Origin: Hyaloscypha bicolor E
Taxonomy: Eukaryota; Ascomycota; Leotiomycetes; Helotiales; Hyaloscyphaceae
DNA: 64,000 nucleotides
Reading direction: 5' to 3'
Assembly: GCF_002865645.1 (NCBI RefSeq)
Contig: NW_020194684.1
Coordinates: forward strand, 2,185,241 to 2,249,240
This document shows positions 1 to 12,016 of this stretch, piece by piece (position 1 is the first letter of the stretch; every line of letters begins with the position of its first letter). A model generated the notes under the pieces. It saw only the letters and a list, made by a program, of their open reading frames with translations, was not told the DNA's origin and made no database searches. Position numbers and translations under genes: made by a program.

Positions 1-892
1 AGAGAACGGCAGTAACATCATGGGATGGGGCTTGCTTGACTTTAATAACTTTGGCAGAATACTTCTAAGCAAGCGGGTTCTATCAAGTGAACACTACAAC
101 TGGCAACTATTAAACAAGCAACGATCAAAACTTCAATCTCAATGCAAATGAAGTTCTAGAATGGTCTCAAACGGATGAAGCAGGGAAGAACAGATGTACC
201 TCACAGTCAGATTCAATGCATACAACAAAAAGAATTTAGCACCCGAGCTATTTGCATTATCGATAATAGAGTAGGATCCCGTTTGATTCAAGGTCCCTCG
301 GGCCAGGTCAAGAAATTTGCTTGGATCCGGGACAATGGGTGGATGTTCGCATTTCCCGCACACAGAGAACTCATCGAACAAAACGTACGCAATTGAGACA
401 ATTCTCGATGGTTTTAGTGCTTCTCAGTGAGGGGGGAAATGGCAAAATTCGATCTCTTGGGTCCAAAATCGGCACCCAGGAGAGTCCCAAATTTGCTCGA
501 AGGTGGCATGCCTGTAGGAGTTCCAATTTGCAGCGCGAAACCTTTCCCCATCGAATTTCCTTGACCTCGCATCTATGTGGACTTAGCTTTGGACTTCGGG
601 GGTTCGATGTTGAGGCTGTGGTCGAATTCGAGTGAAATCGAAGGTGTGTCGTTGTAGAAGGCGCGAGCCGCTTCTCGCTCAACATGCGGGATGACTCAGC
701 TTCTGGCTGGTGATCTTCCCCGAAGAATTTCCGCCCTCGTCTTTTTGTATTTAGGTCTTGCTCAAGTCCTTCGGCTCTTAATACCTCCAACCTCTCGAAG
801 GACACAGTTAGAAGATCAAAGACTCGACAGAAGTCCCACCAAAGTTTACTCTACAAGGCAAAATTTCTGCGCCATTCCAAAGCGTCCCCACC
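1..892. other. Left-edge stretch without a supported gene
   Basis: No convincing gene is seen here. A minus-strand open frame at about 139-390 (no ATG; it contains a Cys-x-x-Cys pair followed by a possible GTGAGG donor) could be an internal exon of a gene, but no partner exons could be joined to it. The last 200 bases are the upstream region of the PBDC1-family gene. Confidence 0.3.
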
Positions 893-1548
893 ATGTCTGC
901 AGCCCCCCCAGCCAACTTCAACGCCGAGGAGGCGGACAACCTCGAAGACGTAAGGATCTCTTCTTCCTCTCAAGTTAGCCCTTGTCGTACTGGCTGCTAA
1001 CTTACCGGTAGATTGAGAAGCAGTTCGCTGTCAAAGGTTTGCAGCCCCTTCGTCCAGCCTTCCAATTACCCCGCCACTGACCCCGCCATAGCCGTTCAAC
1101 ATATGACCACATACTGGGCAATTCTCGAAAAGGTCCGCGGATCATCCCTCAGACTCACTAAGATGGACGACGACATATACGAGCATCTGAAGAAAGATTT
1201 CCCCGAGTTCGACCCTGCGGCGACCATCGACGAGGACGAGATGAAGAGCAAAACTGGCAAGGAACGGTGGCGGAAGTTCATGATGGCATACGAGAAGAAG
1301 ATTGATGATTACAACTTTGGCACAATAATGAGATTAAACCCGAAGATGGAGAATGAACAAGAAACGACCATTTTTGGTAGGATATTCTTGATGGGGTTGT
1401 TTTGAATATCGCTGACTGGTACTGTACAGTTCCTCGAATGCAATTCTACGCCATTGAGATTGCAAGAAACAAAAACGCCCTGAACGACTGGATCTACGAG
1501 AAGAACAACGGGGTATCAGCAGATGGGAAGACGGAGGATCCGAAGTGA
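893..1548 (+). CDS. PBDC1-family protein (polysaccharide biosynthesis domain-containing 1; yeast YPL225W type)
   Basis: Four exons: 893-949, 1012-1036, 1092-1376 and 1430-1548, joined at GT...AG introns that keep the frame, giving 161 residues. The ATG at 893 sits in a good context (CCACCATG) and is followed by a short acidic leader. The core has the family signature: QHMTTYWAILEKVRGSSLRL near residues 30-50, then an acidic helix with KTGKERWRKFMMAYE, then the C-terminal stretch PRMQFYAIEIARNKN. Family length (about 150-230 residues) fits. These are small conserved eukaryotic proteins of the cytosol. The yeast member has been described as a co-translational chaperone-like factor for eEF1A; that role is family knowledge and is not visible here. 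The residues between exon 3 and exon 4 (LNPKMENEQ) look slightly divergent from the usual NPK-x-Y-x-QD pattern. The ORF is otherwise intact. Confidence 0.85.
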
Positions 1549-2258
1549 TGGCATGGCCTGATCTTCTGGAGACGTTGCATCCCATTCAGAATCAGAGGTC
1601 GTCGACACCACCTTGATATGACAAAGATCCACGAGACGGAAGCAATCCGCGATGCCATTTGATGGAAGATGCGGGCTAGCGTCTGAGTCCTTAACGAGAT
1701 CAGGAGGTCTAGATCTTGCATTCTGTCAAAGACGACACCCCACAGGTCGAGGTCAAATCTGGTGGCATATCTCTGAGCCTTTTCGTTCTCTGTGCTGATA
1801 AGCTAGATAGGTCAATAATGGTATTTTCGGCCCAAATTCCTGACCCGAGAAACTATCCCCTGTGGAACATTCCCTTGACATTGTTTCTGCTACCAGTTCG
1901 GTCCTTTCCCACCTGCTGTGCTATTCAGTGTGACTTGAGCGAAAGAGACAATGGTATTCTGAAAAAGTCTGCGCGAATCAGTTTTCAGTGTAGCGAGTCT
2001 CCAAAACTGTCCTTTTCATTGTCCTCGCATTTCTCATTTCTCAAACAATATCAAGCTTCGGCTTTAGAAACCAGCAATCCGTCACAACCCCATCATAATC
2101 TAGAGCAAACCCTGTTATTCTTTCATATTATCCTCGAATCAAGTGTTTCGATCTCAAGTTTGTTTCTCGTCCCGTTCAAGATGCATTTTCTATTTTCATT
2201 TATCATCTCGTTGATCAGTGCGAGCGCATTAGAATTTCGCGATCTTCCATCGCTCCAT
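1549..2258. other. Intergenic region between the PBDC1 gene and the ABC exporter
   Basis: About 700 bases with no supported gene. The distal 250 bases are T/C-rich with scattered CAA and TCA motifs, as expected for the promoter and 5' leader of the downstream exporter. An upstream ATG at 2181 opens a hydrophobic frame that stays open into the exporter's first frame. It could be an alternative start, but the later ATG at 2259 gives the more usual hydrophilic N-terminus. Confidence 0.4.
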
Positions 2259-5200
2259 ATGGCGATGCCATCAAGCACAAGCCATGTATCCTCCGAAAGC
2301 GAAAAAGATTTCCATGGTCCCATGCCCGCCATTGGGCAGGACCCTCAAGGCTCAAGCCGCGAGCTACGACCCGGGGCACCGCTGACGATCTTGCTCTTAA
2401 TTCTTCGTGGCGTTCGTTATTTGCCTTTACGACTCGACAACACGCCGTGGCAATTGCGATTGCTGTCGTTTCAACACTTACTTCAACTCTGCTCAGACCG
2501 ATGGCCGCCATATTCTTTGGGAAGGTCTTCTCTATCTTGACGAAATTCGGTGCCGGAACGGCGACCGCTGAAGATACCCTCCATGGTGTTGCAAAATGGT
2601 GTACAGCTTTGGTTGGCCTCGGAGGATCTGCATGGATCGTTGAAGGAGCCTCCCTATCCTCCTGGATGGCTTTTGGTGAGGCTCAGGCAAGGAGTGTACG
2701 ACACAAGATGTTCGAAGGCATGTTGGACAAGGAGATGGAATGGTATGATCTACGGCCAGATGGAATTGGGTCGCTTCTGATCCGTATACAAACGTACGTC
2801 AAAATTCTCTCTGCTTGTGCATCCTACCAACTCTCCAGTCAAATTCAAGAGCTTCAACTAGCAGTCTCCCAACCCCTGGGTTTCCTGATTTTCGACATAT
2901 TCGGCTCGATTGCATCCCTCGGTCTGGCTTTCTACTTCTCATGGAAGCTCACTCTTATCATCACCTCGGCCATTCCACTCGCAGCTATTGTTCTCTACCT
3001 GATCTCAGTACCACTCTCTCCAGCCGTTGAAGCACAGAAACAAGGACTCTCTCAAGCTCTAAAACACGTCAATACATCCATCGAGGCAATTGACACCGTC
3101 AAAGTATACACTGGCCAACAACAAGAAGTCTGGCAGTACCTCTCCGCAATGAAGAAAGTCGCTTCGAGCTACATGATTCAGGCAAGATGCAACGCACTGC
3201 AATTCGGAATCACGAAACTCATCACGGTGGGCATATTCGTTCAAGGATTCTGGTTCGGTCTCTACTTGGTGGACCATGGCATGGATCCGGGCCATGTTCT
3301 CACAACTTTTTATGCCTGTTTGGCCTCGATGCAATCTGTCGAGACCATTTTGCCACAGTGGCTGGTGCTGGCAAAGGGAATATCTGCTGGACAAATTTTG
3401 AAAGCGGTCATGGCACAAATGGAACATGGGAGGAAAGTAAAACATATGGTGCGCAGGACAAACCCCATGCCCTTTTCAGCCGGAGATATCGAAGTCAACG
3501 AAGTGAGTCCTGAATCACCTGAATTGAAATTGTAACTAACAATGGACACAGGTATCGTTTGCATATCCATCTAATCCGAAACAAAACGTGCTGAATAAAG
3601 CGACTTACTTTTTTCCGTCCGGCGAAATGACTTTCATCGTGAGCAAAAGTGGGTCCGGGAAAAGCACTTTGGCAAATCTTCTGATGAAATACTACAAACC
3701 GACCAGCGGAAATATTCTCATTGACGGCCATTCAATTCAGACACTCGATGCGGAATGGCTCCGACAAAACGTTACGTTGGTCCAACAGCAGAGTGTGCTA
3801 TTCAATGAGACTGTTTACCAGAACATCGCTTTCGGCAGGGAAGGTCGTGCCACCATGGAAGATGTTCTCAACGCTTCGAAAACAGGCGATCTCCAGCAAA
3901 CCTTCATCGACTTACCAGAAGGGCTTAGCACACTTGTTGGGTCGAATAGGGAACCGTTGAGTGGCGGCCAGCAGCAACGAATCGCGATAGCAAGAGCCCG
4001 TCTCCGAGATGCTCCTATCTTAATCCTTGACGAAGCGACTTGTGCTCTGGATCAGACGAGTAAGCGGAAAGTTATGGAAGAAATTCAAAGATGGCGGGAA
4101 AAGAAGACAACAATCGTTATTACTCACGACGCTTCTCAAATTCATGATGATGAATACCTCTATGTTCTCGATCATGGCAATCTGGTCCAAGAAGGCTACT
4201 GTGGGGACTTCGCTGAAAAGGAGCAGGGAACTTTTGTTTCTTTCCATCCTGTTTATGCTCGGGCGGGTAATTCGACAGTTCTCGAACAGAGACGAAAATC
4301 AGAGCCAACATCTCCAACTTGCCTTCTTATGGGTGATATCGACGAGATTTCAGGAGTTTGTTGGAGCCGACCTTCCAATAAATTTGGTATGCACGAATCT
4401 GGCCCACAGTCTTCGAATGTCAACAGCAATCTCCAAAGAGATCGAAATTTATCCCAGGATGTTCAGGCATTCTCCACCAATGAACTAAATTTATCACAGC
4501 AAGCTATACCTGTCCCGCCCGCAGAAATATTTCAGTCCCCTCGGCTGGGATATTTTAGACTAAATGCATTGGCTTTTCTCTCCCCATGCACTCTTTCAAG
4601 AGCATCTTTCCAGGACCTACCCCGACGCTCGAGTTTTGCAGAAAGAGGAAATATGAACCTTCCAGTAGCAGAATACGCAATCATGGCTGAAGCTGGCAAA
4701 GGTCGCCCCAGCCCTCCGACCATCAATACATCCGCCATCAAACATCGACCTTCTCCTCCTCAAGTCGAGCAAGGCGTGACGTCGCCGACAAGTACAGCAC
4801 CGACTCCCAAGAAACTGCTGAAGACAACCCCTGCGCCGTACATTAAAATTCTGAAATCAATCTGGCCGACGCTATCTGGGACGGACCGCATCTTTTTCGT
4901 ACTGGGATTCTTCTTCGCCTTCATCGTCGCTGCTGCCACACCTGCTTTCGCGTATGTTTTCGCAAGACTGCTGGGAATCTACTATCTTGAAAGCGATCGG
5001 GTCTCTCAAGCCAAGTTATGGGCTCTTGCACTGGTTGGTATCTCCATTGTTGACGGAGTGGCCACCTTCTGCACGCACTATGTTCTTGAACATAGCGGAC
5101 AAGCATGGGTGAATTCCTTGCGTGTCGAAGCCTTCAAGAGAATTCTTGCTCAGCCTCGCTCCTGGTTTGAGATAGAGGAAAACTCCGCAGCTAGACTCAG

Positions 5201-6638
5201 CGAATGTCTCGACAGAAATGCCGAAGAGATGCGGAACCTTGTGGGTCGATTTGCTGGACCTATCTTCACCACCATCTGGATGCTCGGTATATCGATTGTC
5301 TGGGCTTTCCTGATCTCCGGGAAGCTGTCTCTCGTCGCTATGGGATGCGTACCAGTGGTTTGGGCTACAACGAGCCTCTTCTCTCACATCAGCAGCAAAT
5401 GGGAGGAGAGATGCAACGTCTTGGCCGCCCAAACCGGCGACGTATTCACTGAGACCTTTTCAAACATCCGGGTCCTGCGTGCCTTCACTCTTGAATCCTA
5501 CTTTAAGCGGAAACACATGGCATCCACCACCAGAACCTACAAGACCGGACTATCCCATGCTCTCTATTCTGGGGTTGCCTTCGGATTAGGCGACGCGATC
5601 TCCTTCTTCATCACAGCGACCATCTTCTACTACGGCACCGTAATAACCACCCGTGGCGCCCTCCCTGTCTCCGCGGTACTCAAAGTCGTCAACCTCCTCC
5701 TCTTCGGCCTCGCGAACAGCATGTCGATCCTCTCCCTCATCCCACAACTTTCCTCGTCCCGCGCAACAGCAACCCACATGCTCTATCTCGCCAACCTACC
5801 TCTCCATTCCCACGAGTCCCTCGGAACCCATCGCTTAACGACGCCCTTCCCAATCCACTTCAACAATCTTTCCTTCACCTACCCCTCGCGCCCACGCCAA
5901 CGCACCTCTCCTCCATAACACTAACCCTCACACCCGGCTCTAGGACCGCGCTCGTCGGGCCATCCGGTAGTGGGAAAAGCACCCTCGGTTCCCTGATCCT
6001 CGCCCTCTACCCACCAGACCCCGTCGCACCACATCACCCCGCACCTTTAACATTCGCCGGCATCCCCGTCACTTCATGTAACATCTCCAGCCTACGAAGC
6101 CACATCGCCATCGTGCCTCAATCACCAACCCTCTTCCCAGCCACCATCCTAGAAAACATAATTTACGGTCTGCCCGAAGGCTCACCGCTTGCGAATCTCA
6201 ACGCCGCGACGCTTGCAGCGAGAGATGCGGGGATCGATGAGTTTGTTTCGAGTTTGCCAAATGGTTATCAGACTCTTGTAGGGGACGGCGGCCAGGGACT
6301 TTCCGGAGGCCAGACGCAGAGGATCGCTATTGCTCGCGCTCTTGTTCGTCGTCCCAAGGTTCTCATTCTTGACGAAGCAACGTCGGCGCCTGATGCTATA
6401 TCAGCCGGGATGGTAAGGGAAACGATTAGCAAACTGGTGGAACGGGGACAGGAGAGTGGTGAAGGGGGGGGTGGCGGTCCTTGTTATTGCGCATGGGGTG
6501 GAGATGATGCGGATTTGTGAACGGATTGTTGTGCTTGAGGGTGGACAGATTACCGAAGTTGGGAGTTTCGATGAACTGAAGTGGAGAGGAGGGGCGTTTG
6601 CGAGGTTGATTGGGGGATTAGGGGTGGTGGGAGAGTAA
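2259..6638 (+). CDS. Ste6-like ABC exporter (a-factor pheromone/MDR type), with three apparent frame breaks
   Basis: A full-length ABC transporter of about 1,430 residues in the order membrane domain, ATPase, membrane domain, ATPase. Introns are 2794-2838 (45 nt) and 3503-3551 (49 nt). ATPase 1 has Walker A GSGKST at about 3654, the signature LSGGQQQR at about 3958 and Walker B LILDEATCALD. ATPase 2 has Walker A GPSGSGKST at about 5970, LSGGQTQR at about 6298 and LILDEATSAPD. The SAPD (usually SALD) is an unusual D-loop change. The family exports farnesylated a-type mating pheromone or lipophilic drugs across the plasma membrane. The reading frame breaks three times: near 2370-2385 (one base short), in the CCC run at 5891-5893 (one base short), and in the G8 run near 6464-6471 (one base extra). 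Each side of each break reads on in conserved family sequence, so one gene is meant. It is either a young pseudogene or carries homopolymer errors. Confidence 0.8.
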
Positions 6639-7050
6639 AGGGGAAAGAAAAGCAGGTGAAAAGTTCGATTGAGTCGAGGAATAGGAAGTCGAGGATGACA
6701 AGAAAATTAAGCATTTGAGGCTCCGATGAGTCCGCAATAATGTTGTAAAGTGTTAGCTGAGTTTCATGATAGATTCTTGCGAAAGGAAATAGAACTTCTC
6801 CTGTAGTAACGATCCTTGATCTGTGCATGCGGACTTTCTGAGCTCCTTTTGCGCAGATTCTGGAGTTACATTCATTTTCATTTCCACATTAACATTAAAT
6901 ATACACCTCTATTGTGTACAAACCTTGATCCTGGTCGTGGCTCTAGTTCGCCCTTTTGATATATCTAGTGCTGCGCAATCTCCACTGGGAAGTAGTTTTA
7001 ACTCCATTTTTCTCTCTTTACCTACCTGTAGAACAAGCACTGGCTCGAAT

Positions 7051-7884
7051 TTAATCCTGTATAAACGCCAATTTCTTGGCCCACTCCCCTAACTTCTCAA
7101 CTATCCTCGGCTCATCACTCTCAGCAAAAGCAATCTGCTCCTCTGTCAAGCCCCCCCCAACGCTTCATGGCATCAATGGCCTCCTGTTCCCTTGGAACAA
7201 GGCAATACAAATCGGGCATATACTGGACCTCGATCTTGTGCCTCAACTTCCTCATCTCAATATCGAATCCTTTCCCATTGAACTCTTCCAACGAATCCTT
7301 ATCACACTGCTTCTGCTCAACCCAAGGAAAGCCAAAATACCCATACCTGCAATCTTTCAAGATATCCCCTCTAGGCCACCCATAGTTCCAGTACAGGTCC
7401 GAGACCCAACTTTCCCAACGCGGAGGGCTCAGCTCAGGAGTATACGTCTCATCCATCCGCACCGAGCCAGGAATATAGCCGTGATCCAGCGTCACAGTGC
7501 GCACAATCAAATCTTTAGAAAGTCATTCCCTAACCGAGCAAAGACTTCGGTTCCATAATATTTGGTACCGATTCTGTACTCCTCTGGCATTTTCTCCCAG
7601 TTTTGATTCAGGATCAAAGGATCACTGTTACCGGGACCCTGCGTATCAAGCACCACTATCCTCCCATCTGCCGTATCAAGCACAATGCTGAGCCCGTATT
7701 TCCGCCCAGGTATGACAGAGAGAGGAGCCGCAGACTGAGGGATTGCGTCGTACTCGATCATAGCGTCATAGAATGAGAAGGCAGGCGAGGGACCGATATA
7801 ATACCTCTGAATCGGGTCTCGGGATCTTAACGGGTGTGTTTCGTTCCTGTAATCTAAGAAATGTCGCGTCTCTGGGCCATCCAT
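7051..7884 (-). pseudogene. Decayed hypothetical fungal protein gene
   Basis: A minus-strand coding-like stretch of about 275 residues that needs two frame corrections. From an ATG at 7884 (MDGPETRHFLDYRNE) the frame runs to about 7510. There it meets a stop in FLKI, while the next frame continues as DLIVRTVTLDHGYIPG, as if one base were missing. A second break lies in the C8 run at 7151-7158, where one extra base derails the last 30 residues. The corrected tail ends at the stop at 7051. The protein is rich in Trp, Tyr and Gly-Pro, has no signal peptide or membrane segment, and I recognise no family. A GC-rich open stretch upstream to about 8037 looks non-coding. This is a pseudogene, or a gene with assembly errors. 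Confidence 0.45.
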
Positions 7885-10425
7885 CCCGAATACCAATCTT
7901 CGTGTTTTGTATTTACCGGTTGCAAAGGGTGCCCTACCTCTCGCCCTATAAAAAGCCCGCCCCCACGGCAGTGGCCCCCGGAGGGCCAGCGGAGCGTCAT
8001 ACAGGCATTTGGCATCTGTTCTCGCTCCCCTGTTCAAGCTTACAAATGGTCCCTGTCGGAACTGATTTGGATTCCCTCCGTGACCGGGTTAAGGTTACCC
8101 GGGAAGGTTAGCCTAGTACTTAACTGCGATGTCCGCCAGAGTTCTCAGTATCAATATTGTGCTGGGTGCGTGAACTGGCAATACTTGTTGGAAGTTTATT
8201 ATAATATAAGACAAAGGTTTCTTTTATATAGTGCAGATAAATGGCATATATACGGCGTTTTGGCATATATAGTTCTTGGAGCATTTGATAATGGAGTCAA
8301 ATATTTATTAATACTTCCCATTGTCAATATGAACATGACCTTACCCGTTATGCCCTAGTGTGTAAATGGGTATTGGATTTCCGGCCTTTAGCTCTCCTCC
8401 GGTGGAAATTTTCGGGTTGGAATGTGATTGGAATTTGAATTAAGAGACAGATTGGGAGACGAGAGGATGATAAAAGAGCAATGGTTAGTCACGACAGGGA
8501 AGGCAGAATTTGTGCAGATACGCTGCATTGTCACAATTTAATAGTTTTAGCATTTGTAGGTGCTGCCCATTAAAAGGTAGTCCGGAAGTCGATTCCGCCG
8601 ACAAATCATCTAAGACTATCACCAAGGATAGAGCCTGAGGATTTTCCCCCTTATTCTAATGCTTGCCGCTCCCCAATTTTCGTTTGCCCACGATCTTTCA
8701 ACTTTTGACAGAACTTGATATCCTGGTTAGAAAGCATAGTTTTGTTTTAATCATCTGTAAAGCATTATTTGGGTAGAGTTTCTCTCTAATATCAATTACT
8801 TACTAGATGTCTGTTGCTGCTGTTAACCTTATCGTGAATGAGATTTAAAATCCGGAGGTCCGCTGCAGTTATCTCACTTGTAGAGCCATGCGTTCCTTCG
8901 ACTCCTGCACTAGGCGTTTTTGTAGATGTAAACTGAGCTGCGGTTTCTGTCGCTAGAAGAGTTTTATCAACGATCTCATCGGCATTATCCTCTGCTCTTG
9001 GGCTGGAAAAGTTAATGCCAGAGTATCGATTGAAATGAATTTCAAGTTTCAGGCATCGAACTCTTTGGCTTCATGTCTAGGTATTATAGCAGTTTTGACT
9101 GTTACCTGGCTCCATGAGCGGCAGGCTGTATTAAACACCTGCTTTGTCAGGTCGTGGCGGCTTAGCGATGGTTGTACAACCTGGAGTCTGCCTTTTAAAG
9201 TTCTATTTAGCACTCACGACGGCTACCTGCAGTATTGTCTCTAGACTAAAGTAAGGATCCATCGAGAACATGAGGGTAAATGCGAGGCTTCGCCATGTGG
9301 TTGGCATAAGTTGCTTTTCACGGAAGAAGCTTTTGGCATGGATTCTGCTCAAGGAAAATGGATACAGAAACTGTAACCAACTATAATGCCAATTTCCAGC
9401 TGCGAGGAGATACCCCGAAACCCTACGTTCTTCTTAAAAGGGTAACTTCGAGCACGACTCTATGTGGACTCCCTTTATCTATAGACATGCACCCTGCTAG
9501 GTATGTAAATGGCAGCGTGAGGAGAAAACCATGCTTCTAGTCCCCTTGCTGCCACAATAGATGGACCTGATTTCCGTTTTTTATCGTAAAGCTTCATAGA
9601 GCACACTCTCTTCACAATACACACTCTCGTCACAGAACATACACTCTGATAGAAATCTATCTATATACTTACTCTCTAATAGCTCGCACGAACATAAGAA
9701 TAAGTCTGCATTGTTGGGAGGAAGTTGACCCCTATGACCCTTATTTGCTCGCTTCAGCCGAGCACGTGGTCATTAAGCGAGTTCTACTCGACGCACCACT
9801 GCCAGAACTTTTCAGCAACCTCGGTTCCCCACCAGAAGCCAAACTTCAAAAGGCCAACCTTCAACCTCAACCATTCGTCGAAGACTCGGTTTCAGAGCCC
9901 ATTCTAATAGCTATTGATACCCTGCGATGACTTTGTTTTGGAAAGGACCGCGTGGCACGGGCAATGAGATACCATGGGAATAGCACGTCAATAGCATGGT
10001 GGTGAGATGGCAATTCCGGAAAAGCTACGCCTCATAAGGTTGTCCTGTGGCAGAGTGGCGTCTCGAGGTTTGTCTCTCCGCCGTCGTAGCAGGTTGGCTG
10101 GCGCACCGATCAGATTTGGAATAATCCGCTCATTTCCCACAGGCGAAAGAAATCGATAGGTGCAAAACTGGAATATATCAAATCAAATCCTTGGAGATCG
10201 ATGGGAAAGGGGAAAGCTCTAGGGCGTACGTCAGCCGAAGCCGGCTGGCATGCTACCGTGATTGGCGTCGGGTGGTTTAGTCGTTTTCCCACGGGACCTT
10301 TATTCTGGGGCTCGGTAAGAGAGCGAATGGTGGTGGAAATCGAAATCTTTTATAATCTCCGGAAGGTGTGTGTTTTGGAATGTTTAGGGTCGGGAGCCGT
10401 TAAAAACACAAATAATGAGACGGCG
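7885..10425. other. Long intergenic region (about 2.5 kb) without a supported gene
   Basis: No open frame exceeds about 165 codons and none shows family features. A/T-rich tracts near 8180-8350 alternate with ordinary sequence. Around 9600-9660 there is an imperfect repeat of CACACTCT-like units (ACACTCTCTTCACAAT..., ACACTCTCGTCACAG..., ACACTCTGATAG). The last few hundred bases are presumably the promoter of the downstream cell-wall protein gene. Confidence 0.4.
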
Positions 10426-10431
10426 TATAAA
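10426..10431 (+). promoter_or_regulatory. TATA box of the GPI-protein gene
   Basis: TATAAA within GGCGTATAAAGTTG, about 105 bases upstream of the ATG at 10536. The intervening leader is A/C-rich and ends in CTTTCACAATG, a good fungal start context. The gene uses codons rich in C-ending and GCC/ACC types, which fits strong expression. The TATA assignment itself is inference. Confidence 0.45.
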
Positions 10432-10535
10432 GTTGTCCCAGGAACCCCAACGAATTTTTTTGGGCTTCTTCTGCAACAGGAAACACAAGAGAGTTACTTT
10501 TCATTCCATACACACAAAAACAATTCTCTTTCACA

Positions 10536-11774
10536 ATGAAGTTCTCGAAGACATTCGGAGTTGCTGCTGCTCTCCTTGGCCTGGCCAATGCTCAGAACAT
10601 TCCATCCAAGGTCACTATCCTGACCCCGAAACCTGGTGCTGAGGTCGGTGTCAATGGCTTGGGATGGATGATCGACGTTGTTGCTGAGTTCTCTGCACCT
10701 CCGACTACTTCATCTGCGGCCTCTGCCCCTTCGGCCGCCTCGAGCCCAAGCACCGCATCACCTGGTTACCGACGATCCACCGCCAACCCAGACGATGGCT
10801 TCACCCCATTCCTCAATTCTCCAAACCTCACCACGTTTGCCGCAGGCCCTGACCCGGGTGCCCCGGGTTTCGTCTGCTTGATCAGCGGTTCAACCATGAA
10901 CTTTGCTGGTTTCTTCGAGTTGAATGCCATCACCAACTCTGACGCCCAGGGTAACATTTTGGAGGCTTACTTCACATGGTATATCCCAGTCACTGGCCTT
11001 GGATCCAACGTCAACATTACCACTTCCGTCTTTTTCTTGAACTCAGCTGCTGGCGCTACGTACACCAAAAACCCAGCGACTGACCCCGCTGTCATCTCCA
11101 ACATTGCGACTGTTAGCTTTTTCATTTTCGGTGACGCTGCTTCCAACATCACTGCCCCTGCAACCACGGCCACCCCAGTAACCATTGACGTATTTACTCC
11201 ACGGGGCGGTGAAGTTGTCGGTGTCAATGGTGCTGGGTGGATGGTTGACCTGCTCCTTATCAACACGGACCTCAGCGCCAACGTCTTCGCTCCAATCAAT
11301 GGCTACACGCCACTCTATCACGACAACTTCACTGATCCAAAGTTCGCCCCAGGTGTTAGCAAGGCTGTTCCAGGATTGGTCGTCTTGTCCAACACTTCGA
11401 CTCTTGCTGGAGGTGCAAGCACCAACCTTGCCAACTTATTCCAGATCAACGCCGTCACTAGTGTTGTGAACGGTGTTATCAGCGAGTACTGGTGCACCTG
11501 GTTGGTTGGCGCTGCCTTTGCCGGTAAAGGCCAGCCTTCCAGTCTGACCATCTTCCTTGTCAACGGAACTGCCCCAGCCACCATCAACGGATCCCTGCCA
11601 ACCAACATCATCTCTAATGTTGTCAGTCAAAACTTTACTTTGTCCGGTGGTGCTGTCACTCCAGCAACTACCGCCTCTGGTTCCGGCGCTGCTGCCTCTC
11701 CCACCTCTGGTGCCGATGTTCTGTCCGTTGGTGCTGGTTCAATCCTTTTAGGTGCTCTTGCTCTCCTGCTCTAA
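10536..11774 (+). CDS. Secreted GPI-anchored cell-surface protein with two internal repeats
   Basis: A single intron-free frame of 412 residues. Residues 1-19 form a signal peptide ending LANA. The C-terminus is a Ser/Thr/Ala/Gly-rich tail followed by a short hydrophobic end (GSILLGALALLL), typical of GPI attachment. Two homologous halves can be seen. One starts at about residue 26 (VTILTPKPGAEVGVNGLGW) and the other at about residue 212 (VTIDVFTPRGGEVVGVNGAG), each followed by W-M-[IV]-D. Both contain a later segment of the type NLTTFA / FELNAITN...YFTW or NLANLFQINAVTS...YWCTW. Several N-x-S/T sites are present and Cys is very rare. I do not know the function; a structural or adhesive cell-wall role is inference. 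Repeat 1 carries an inserted Ser/Ala/Pro-rich linker (residues about 52-75) that repeat 2 lacks. Confidence 0.85.
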   Translation: MKFSKTFGVAAALLGLANAQNIPSKVTILTPKPGAEVGVNGLGWMIDVVAEFSAPPTTSSAASAPSAASSPSTASPGYRRSTANPDDGFTPFLNSPNLTTFAAGPDPGAPGFVCLISGSTMNFAGFFELNAITNSDAQGNILEAYFTWYIPVTGLGSNVNITTSVFFLNSAAGATYTKNPATDPAVISNIATVSFFIFGDAASNITAPATTATPVTIDVFTPRGGEVVGVNGAGWMVDLLLINTDLSANVFAPINGYTPLYHDNFTDPKFAPGVSKAVPGLVVLSNTSTLAGGASTNLANLFQINAVTSVVNGVISEYWCTWLVGAAFAGKGQPSSLTIFLVNGTAPATINGSLPTNIISNVVSQNFTLSGGAVTPATTASGSGAAASPTSGADVLSVGAGSILLGALALLL

Positions 11775-12016
11775 GCGTTTTGTCAAAGAAGTAGCAATCA
11801 ACCACGTTTTTGTTCCTTTTTATTACCTAGATTTTGATGACTTTTATAATAAGCTGTTAAGCCCGAAAAGCAGTAGGCTGGCAATGGAAAATTAGTAAAT
11901 ATACTGCACTCGTCAAGACTTGTTACTACTCTCCGAGCAATAGTTAATTATATGTCTGGTGTTACTAGAAAATTCACCCACGGCTAAATATTCAGGCTCC
12001 TGCTTATTCCTTGGTA

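Noticed and set aside
371..805. Minus-strand 144-codon frame at the left edge
   Set aside because: Arg/Ser-rich, no domain, and it overlaps several other frames equally long.
9600..9665. CACACTCT-like units as a possible CRISPR-type or regulatory array
   Set aside because: Units are few, irregular and low-complexity; no equal-length spacers; CRISPR is not expected in a fungal nuclear genome.
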